Made by a program: the position numbers and the translations under genes. Source: Christensenella sp034926635 (GTDB lineage: Bacteria > Bacillota > Clostridia > Christensenellales > Christensenellaceae). Taken from it: DNA of 64,000 bases. Positions 59,201-64,000 of this stretch are shown here, piece after piece. The notes beneath the pieces are model-generated. The model worked only from the letters and a program-made list of their open reading frames with translations, made no database searches and was not told where the DNA came from. Where the stretch lies: positions 1 through 64,000 of the forward strand of contig JAYFQX010000022.1 of assembly GCA_034926635.1 (NCBI GenBank), written 5' to 3'. Numbering within the stretch: the first letter of the stretch is position 1; each line of letters starts with the position of its first letter.

Positions 59201-60625
59201 TTATTTATTAAGAAGTTTCTTTTTCAAGCTGTACAATTCGTCGGATAAATCCACTTTATATAAATGCGGACGCTTGATGCGCCGGAATTCATCCCAGAAA
59301 GTCGCCATATCATAGCGTGCATATTCTCTAATCTCGCTTAGCGAAGGTGATTCGTAAACTAATTTTCCACCTACAAATATCGGTCTCAGCAATTCGCGCA
59401 CAGTGAAATTTTCAATTGTCATTTTTTTCCATGTTTCGAGCGGATCAAAGATTGTCAAAGGTTTATTGCAGTCTATTTCTTCTTCCTGCAGCATAATCAA
59501 ATCGGCGATTGCCATGCCGTCACGCTTATCGTATAAACGCATGATCTTTTTTACGCCCGGATTGGTGATCTTCCATAAATTCTCGCTGATTTTGAGCTTT
59601 GGAACCATTTTACCTTCTTCTTCAATTGCGCACAACTTGTATACGCCACCGAGTGCGGGACAATCGTGTCCCGTAATCATCTTGGTTCCTACACCCCAAA
59701 CATCAATGCAGGCTCCTTGCTGTTTGAGATCCGCAATCGTATATTCGTCCAAATCCCCGGAAGCAAACACTCTCGCCTTTGGGAATCCTGCGTCATCCAT
59801 CATTTTGCGTGCTTGTTTGGATAGATATGCGAGATCTCCGGAATCAAGGCGGATTCCTACCGGTTCATAACCTCTTTCCCGCAGTTCATAGAACACTTTA
59901 ATAGCATTTGGCATACCACTTTTCAATGTATCATAGGTGTCCACCAGAAGCATACAATTTTCCGGGAATGTTTCCGCATAGGCACGAAAAGCATCCAATT
60001 CATTTGGGAAGCTCATCACCCAGCTATGCGCGTGCGTTCCCGCCGCCGTTGCGCCAAACATCTGCGCGGTCAATACATTGGATGTAGATGCGCATCCACC
60101 GATCAATGCCGCCCTCGCGCCATATATCCCGGCATCCGGCCCCTGCGCTCTGCGCAGTCCAAATTCCAGCACAGCATCTCCCTGCGCGGCATAAACCACC
60201 CTGCTGGCCTTTGTGGCAATCAGCGTTTGGTGGTTCACAATATTAAGAAGCGCCGTCTCCACCAATTGTGCCTCTCCAAGCGGCGCACTCACGCGAACCA
60301 GCGGTTCCATCGGAAATACAACAGTCCCTTCCGGGATCGCATAAATATCGCCTGTAAAACGGAAATCTTTCAAGAAACAAAAGAAATCCTCATCAAACAG
60401 ATTGAGCGACCGCAAATAGCTGATATCATCTTCCTCAAAACGCAGATTTTTAATCAGGTCTATCACCTGTTCCAGCCCTGCGCAGACCGCATAATTTGTC
60501 TCATCACCCTGCCGCCGGAAAAACAAATCATAAACCGCGCGTTCTTTGTGTTTTCCCGCCTTGAAATACCCATACATCATAGTGAGCTGGTATAGGTCCG
60601 TCATCATCGTCAAATTTCTCATCAT
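59201..60625 (-). CDS. pncB: nicotinate phosphoribosyltransferase
   Basis: 474 residues, the short-form family. LTMMTDLYQLTMMYGYF start, LEFGLRRAQGPDAGIYGARAALIGG, phosphorylated/catalytic His region SHSWVMSFPNELDAFRAYAETFP, and GVGTKMITG near the PRPP site. Salvages nicotinate to nicotinate mononucleotide for NAD synthesis. Third gene of the operon after lgt; a 16-base gap separates them. Confidence 0.95.
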   Translation of the reverse strand: MMRNLTMMTDLYQLTMMYGYFKAGKHKERAVYDLFFRRQGDETNYAVCAGLEQVIDLIKNLRFEEDDISYLRSLNLFDEDFFCFLKDFRFTGDIYAIPEGTVVFPMEPLVRVSAPLGEAQLVETALLNIVNHQTLIATKASRVVYAAQGDAVLEFGLRRAQGPDAGIYGARAALIGGCASTSNVLTAQMFGATAAGTHAHSWVMSFPNELDAFRAYAETFPENCMLLVDTYDTLKSGMPNAIKVFYELRERGYEPVGIRLDSGDLAYLSKQARKMMDDAGFPKARVFASGDLDEYTIADLKQQGACIDVWGVGTKMITGHDCPALGGVYKLCAIEEEGKMVPKLKISENLWKITNPGVKKIMRLYDKRDGMAIADLIMLQEEEIDCNKPLTIFDPLETWKKMTIENFTVRELLRPIFVGGKLVYESPSLSEIREYARYDMATFWDEFRRIKRPHLYKVDLSDELYSLKKKLLNK

Positions 60626-60641
60626 TATCCCCCGCTGGTAA

Positions 60642-61502
60642 TCAAGCCGCTTTTGTCGGCTTTTTTGGATCTACCCAGCCCTTCAGATAACGTCCGTTAT
60701 ATTCTTTGTTGGGTAAATTCTTTTTGTGCATTATTAAAACATAGGCTACGCCAATCGCAACCAATAAAATCGATAAAAACTGTGATACCGGCATTCCCGG
60801 CCAAAGCTGCAGCGTAGAAATACGAATCCCTTCAATCCATGTACGGCCAAGTCCATACCCGATCAGGTACATTGCAAATACATTTCCATCATGTTTCGCT
60901 CTGCGCGCATACCAAAGCAGCAGGATAAAAACGCCGATATCCCACATGCTTTCATAAAAAAAAGTTGCTTGAACCCATTGATTGACAATCCATTCCGTCC
61001 CAGTCCAGCGTTCCTGCACATATATTGCATAAGGAAAAAACTGCAGATTCGGGTCAGTAACAATATTCCCAAATGCTTCCTGATTGACAAAATTGCCCCA
61101 TCTGCCAATTGCCTGCCCGAGAACAAGACCCGGCGCACAAATATCGAGTAGTCTTCCTAAAGGAAATCTACGCCATTTTGACAAAATGATCGCCGCGATT
61201 ACGCCGCCGATAATCGCTCCGTAAATCGCAATCCCCCCATTCCAGATTGCAATAATCTGGTCCGGATGCTGGGAATAGTATTCCCATTCAAACGCCACAT
61301 AATAAATCCGCGCGCCAACAATAGAAAGTGGGAGCGCCAATATCATAAAATCAAGCAGCAATTCTGCCGTATATCCCCGACGTTTCGCTTCATATACCGC
61401 AACTGCGACGCCCGCCACAATACCGCATGCAATGATTATTCCGTACCATGCAATATTCAGACCTTCTATACCGAATAAATTCTGTACAGCAAGCTTATCC
61501 AT
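60642..61502 (-). CDS. lgt: prolipoprotein diacylglyceryl transferase
   Basis: 286 residues with about seven membrane helices. Signature GRWGNFVNQEAFG with the invariant Arg-Gly...Asn and His-containing N-terminal WYGIIIACGIVAG, plus YGLGRTWIEGIR. Attaches diacylglycerol to the Cys of prolipoproteins, the step before LspA. Second gene of the operon. Confidence 0.95.
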   Translation of the reverse strand: MDKLAVQNLFGIEGLNIAWYGIIIACGIVAGVAVAVYEAKRRGYTAELLLDFMILALPLSIVGARIYYVAFEWEYYSQHPDQIIAIWNGGIAIYGAIIGGVIAAIILSKWRRFPLGRLLDICAPGLVLGQAIGRWGNFVNQEAFGNIVTDPNLQFFPYAIYVQERWTGTEWIVNQWVQATFFYESMWDIGVFILLLWYARRAKHDGNVFAMYLIGYGLGRTWIEGIRISTLQLWPGMPVSQFLSILLVAIGVAYVLIMHKKNLPNKEYNGRYLKGWVDPKKPTKAA

Positions 61503-61538
61503 TTTGCGCTACTTCCTTTCCCCCTGACAAAAATCGAC

Positions 61539-63203
61539 TCAGGCAGTCTCGATCTTAGCTGCGTCTTTCAGGTTAAGTTCCTCGATCGCCCACTCACGCA
61601 TTTTATATTTTTGAATTTTACCACTGGCTGTCATCGGAAAACTATCTACAAATCGCACATATCGCGGCGCTTTAAAACGGGATAACCCATTTTTTACAAA
61701 ATCAATCATTTCTTCTTCGGTCGCCGTCTCATCATCCTTCAAAATAACGCAGGCAAGTACTTCTTCGCCATAACGCTTATCTGGCACACCGATCACCTGT
61801 ACGTCCCGCACTTTTGGATTTGTATAAATGAACTCTTCAATTTCCCGCGGATAAATATTTTCTCCTCCACGGATAATCATATCTTTCAGACGCCCTGTAA
61901 TTTTAAAATATCCGTTTTTATCCATTGTACCGAGATCCCCGGTGTGCAGCCAACCATCCCTGTCAATCGCCTGCGCAGTCGCTTCCGGCATTTTATAATA
62001 TCCTTTCATGATATTATAGCCGCGTCCGACGATCTCTCCCTGCGTATCAAAAGGCACATCCTCTCCTGTTTCAGAATCTACGATTTTCACTTCAACACCC
62101 GGTATTTTTTTCCCGACTGTTGCCACGCGAACCTCAATCGGATCTGTCGTAGTGGTCATTGTCATGGCTGGTGAAGCCTCCGTTTGTCCGTAAGTAATCG
62201 TAATTTCACTCATATTCATATCAGACATCGCACGCTTCATAAATTCAATCGGGCAAGGCGAACCTGCCATAATTCCTGTCCGAAGCGTAGAAAAATCATA
62301 TTTTTTGAAATCCGGATGCTCCAGCATGGAAATAAACATTGTAGGAACGCCATGCACCGCCGTACATTTTTCCTGCTGGATCGCGTTCATAACCTTAAGT
62401 GGATTAAAATGGTCAATCAACACCATCGTAGCACCATGCGTATAAGATGCCATAACGCCCAAAACACAGCCGAAACAATGGAACAAAGGTACGTTAATAC
62501 AAAGGATGTCATCGTGTGTAAATTTCATACAATCGCCGATCGCCATACCATTGTTTACCAGATTGTAATGCGTCAGCATAACGCCTTTTGGAAAACCGGT
62601 CGTGCCCGAGGTATACTGCATATTGATCACATCATGAATATCCAGTTCCTTTTTCCGCGCTGCCAATTCTTCCGGTGTCACACGATCCGCAAACTGAAGC
62701 ATTTCGTTCCAATGGAACATTCCCGGGTGATCTGCCTCATCTAAAAATACGACATTTTTCAAAAACGGTAATTTCTCGGAAGCAAGTGTTCCCGGTTCAC
62801 ACTCTTTTAATTCCGGACACAATCCATAAATATGGTTAACGTAATTATTATCCTTTACACCTTCCATCATGATCAGTGTCATGGTATCACTTTGCTTTAA
62901 AAGGTACTCCAATTCAAACTGTTTATAGTTTGTGTTTACCGTAACCATCACCGCTCCCATTTTAGCGGTAGCAAACTGTGTAATAATCCATTCAGGGTAG
63001 TTACTCGCCCAAATAGAAACTTTGTCGCCCTTTCCAATTCCCATGCCCATAAAAGCACGGGCAACCATATCGGTTAACTCATCAAATTCCTTATACGTAT
63101 AACGCACGTTTAAATAAGGAGAAATAACGCAATCATGGTCAGGATAGCGCTCTGCCTGTTTTGTCAATAAATCCCCTATCGTTATTTTCATCAATTCAGA
63201 CAT
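61539..63203 (-). CDS. AMP-dependent acyl-CoA synthetase (fatty-acid CoA ligase type)
   Basis: 554 residues. Adenylate-forming motifs: MQYTSGTTGFPKGVMLTHYN, ITYGQTEASPAMTMTTTTD, GYYKMPEATAQAIDRDGWLHTGDLGTMDKNGYFKITGRLKDMIIRGGENIYPREIEE with the C-domain core, and PMTASGKIQKYKMRE with the catalytic Lys. Fatty acid or aryl/2-hydroxy acid substrate is possible. Promoter TTGCGA-17-TACAAT at 63242-63270 and GTTACA boxes lie upstream. First gene of an operon with lgt and pncB. Confidence 0.92.
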   Translation of the reverse strand: MSELMKITIGDLLTKQAERYPDHDCVISPYLNVRYTYKEFDELTDMVARAFMGMGIGKGDKVSIWASNYPEWIITQFATAKMGAVMVTVNTNYKQFELEYLLKQSDTMTLIMMEGVKDNNYVNHIYGLCPELKECEPGTLASEKLPFLKNVVFLDEADHPGMFHWNEMLQFADRVTPEELAARKKELDIHDVINMQYTSGTTGFPKGVMLTHYNLVNNGMAIGDCMKFTHDDILCINVPLFHCFGCVLGVMASYTHGATMVLIDHFNPLKVMNAIQQEKCTAVHGVPTMFISMLEHPDFKKYDFSTLRTGIMAGSPCPIEFMKRAMSDMNMSEITITYGQTEASPAMTMTTTTDPIEVRVATVGKKIPGVEVKIVDSETGEDVPFDTQGEIVGRGYNIMKGYYKMPEATAQAIDRDGWLHTGDLGTMDKNGYFKITGRLKDMIIRGGENIYPREIEEFIYTNPKVRDVQVIGVPDKRYGEEVLACVILKDDETATEEEMIDFVKNGLSRFKAPRYVRFVDSFPMTASGKIQKYKMREWAIEELNLKDAAKIETA

Positions 63204-63241
63204 CTGTCTGCCTCCTTGGCTCGTTCTGGCTTAACCCGTAT

Positions 63242-63270
63242 ATTGTAACAAAATAATCTTTTTTTCGCAA
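63242..63270 (-). promoter_or_regulatory. promoter of the acyl-CoA synthetase operon
   Basis: Minus-strand TTGCGA (63265-63270), 17-base spacer, TACAAT (63242-63247), about 40 bases before the start codon. Confidence 0.6.
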
Positions 63271-63295
63271 GGCGCGCCTGTAATTTTTCCTTTTT

Positions 63296-63322
63296 GTTAC
63301 ACTTGCTTTATCATATTGTAAC
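63296..63322 (-). promoter_or_regulatory. GTTACA inverted repeat upstream of the acyl-CoA synthetase promoter
   Basis: GTTACA-N15-TGTAAC forms an inverted repeat, and a third TGTAAC box overlaps the -10 at 63244-63249. Such spacing suggests a regulator binding site (inference); the regulator is unknown. Confidence 0.4.
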
Positions 63323-63407
63323 TTAGAATCAAGCGCATACTTTCTGCAATATCCGTAATTTTCCATTACAAAATTGGGAGGCTATCAAAAAAATTGTAAA
63401 ATTCGGC

Positions 63408-63436
63408 TTTACAAAATTTGGGCATTATGATAATAT
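63408..63436 (+). promoter_or_regulatory. promoter of 6S RNA
   Basis: TTTACA at 63408-63413, 17-base spacer, TAATAT at 63431-63436; transcription would begin near 63443, about 20 bases before the closing stem of 6S RNA. Confidence 0.65.
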
Positions 63437-63442
63437 AAATCA

Positions 63443-63640
63443 CGGACAAATGAGAAATCAGTTTCCTGGGGTGTTCGTAACGCTTTGTGTTTTAAACCCA
63501 CATTCTGAATTCGGGAATCTAACGTCTTGACTGGTTGTGTGCACGTCTGCTACGCGCAGGAAGCCTAAAACCAAAAGCGGGATACCCACCTGCCGAGAGG
63601 CGGGTGTTAGAATTCAAGGCGTACGGCACTTTGGGTCAAA
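63443..63640 (+). ncRNA. ssrS: 6S RNA
   Basis: About 190 nt with the 6S hallmarks: closing stem CCTGGGGTG (63465-63473) pairing with CACTTTGGG (63627-63635) through Watson-Crick and G-U pairs, adjacent TTCGTAACGC pairing region with GGCGTACGG, central single-stranded bubble, and the conserved CAGGAAGCCTAAAACC segment that resembles GAGAAGCCTTAAAACTG of E. coli 6S. It binds housekeeping RNA polymerase holoenzyme in stationary phase and acts as a template for pRNA. tRNA-Gln follows 9 bases after its end. Confidence 0.85.
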
Positions 63641-63648
63641 TTTTAGAT

Positions 63649-63722
63649 AGCGGAATTGTGTAACGGTAGCACCTACGACTCTGACTCGTATTGTTGGGGT
63701 TCGAATCCCTATTCCGCTGCCA
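63649..63722 (+). tRNA. tRNA-Gln(CTG)
   Basis: 74 bases with encoded CCA. Acceptor AGCGGAA/TTCCGCT, anticodon stem TACGA/TCGTA around CTCTGAC (anticodon CTG), T arm TGGGG/CCCTA. It immediately follows 6S RNA and is ended by its own terminator. Confidence 0.95.
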
Positions 63723-63724
63723 CG

Positions 63725-63755
63725 TCGGAACGAGTTACGCTCGTTCCGATTTTTT
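63725..63755 (+). terminator. intrinsic terminator of the 6S-tRNA-Gln unit
   Basis: Perfect 10-bp stem TCGGAACGAG/CTCGTTCCGA with 5-base loop and TTTTTTATTT tail. Confidence 0.9.
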
Positions 63756-63814
63756 ATTTCATAAAAATCAGTTGTCTGCCCCATCAATCCTCTTTTGCAA
63801 AAGAAATCACGTTT

Positions 63815-63908
63815 TACAGCTATGCCCCTGTATACGCGGATACTGCGAGCAGGGTGGTAGGATATTTGCGCCCGGTACAGCTATGCCCCTGTATACGCGG
63901 ATACTGCG
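63815..63908. repeat. two-copy 33-bp direct repeat with 28-bp spacer
   Basis: The 33-base unit beginning TACAGCTATGCCCCTGTATA and ending CGGATACTGCG occurs at 63815-63847 and 63876-63908, separated by 28 bases. No third copy is seen up to 64000. The two copies fall in different reading frames of a short minus-strand ORF, so they are not a protein repeat. Nothing else is seen from 63909 to the edge. Confidence 0.85.
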
Positions 63909-64000
63909 CCTCCACTTCTTCGACGTCAACTTTTTTCGGACAATATCACCGTATTTGATGTGTAAAAACATATTGGTAGGGCTTTGCAAAACGGATCGCA

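Noticed and set aside
63815..63908. CRISPR array
   Set aside because: Only two repeats, one spacer, no cas genes and no third copy before the window end.

Overview
The window looks like a chromosomal segment of a low-to-moderate GC, Gram-positive anaerobe of class Clostridia. The evidence is the PyrR-attenuated pyrimidine operon, SepF, DivIVA, RqcH, a SigB/SigF-type sigma factor with partner-switching proteins, Firmicute-type 6S RNA, lipoprotein enzymes (Lgt, LspA) and a giant 2-hydroxyacyl-CoA dehydratase-activator-type protein. No sporulation gene was recognised. Genus cannot be fixed from the sequence alone; a Christensenellales-like bacterium would fit, but that is a guess.

Layout. 1-135: the 3' end of an IS3-family transposase with its terminal repeat. 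0.2-9.4 kb: heterodimeric ABC exporter, small membrane protein, glycerophosphodiesterase, 1433-residue CoA-dehydratase-activator protein. 9.4-21 kb: wall hydrolase, Na+-pump decarboxylase beta and mini-gamma subunits with an Fe-S protein, TypA, U32 peptidase-like protein, SbcCD. 21-25.1 kb: alcohol dehydrogenase, a four-tRNA cluster (Arg, His, Gln, Lys), then a decayed integrative element (about 2.1 kb) ending in a duplicated, internally deleted tRNA-Lys 3' end. 25.4-32 kb: glycosyltransferase, flavodoxin-like protein, the conserved rph-rdgB-yfcE cluster, rqcH and an unknown 195-residue protein.

32.0-42.8 kb is an accessory island: a sugar-type ABC importer whose second permease is fused to the ATPase, an FGGY kinase, a DeoC aldolase, a DapA-family lyase/aldolase, an SDR dehydrogenase and a divergent DeoR-family regulator. 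It is bracketed by a perfect 33-bp direct repeat derived from a palindromic bidirectional terminator, and its left end coincides with the end of a decayed IS3 element. The genes suggest import, phosphorylation/oxidation and C-C cleavage of an unidentified sugar or polyol.

42.8-55.2 kb keeps Bacillus-like core synteny, read on the minus strand: HlyD-like protein, yggS, sepF, divIVA, lspA, rluD, pyrR, uraA, pyrC, pyrF, carA, pyrK, pyrD, pyrE. pyrB and carB are absent from the operon. 55.2-57.2 kb is a sigma-factor module: STAS antagonist, a cysteine-rich and apparently ATP-site-degenerate RsbW-like protein, the sigma factor, and a second, intact RsbW-like kinase. 57.3-63.2 kb: glutamate dehydrogenase, a candidate small structured RNA, nicotinate phosphoribosyltransferase, Lgt and an acyl-CoA synthetase. 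63.4-64 kb: 6S RNA followed immediately by tRNA-Gln(CTG), and a two-copy 33-bp repeat at the edge.

All calls come from reading the sequence; no database search was run.
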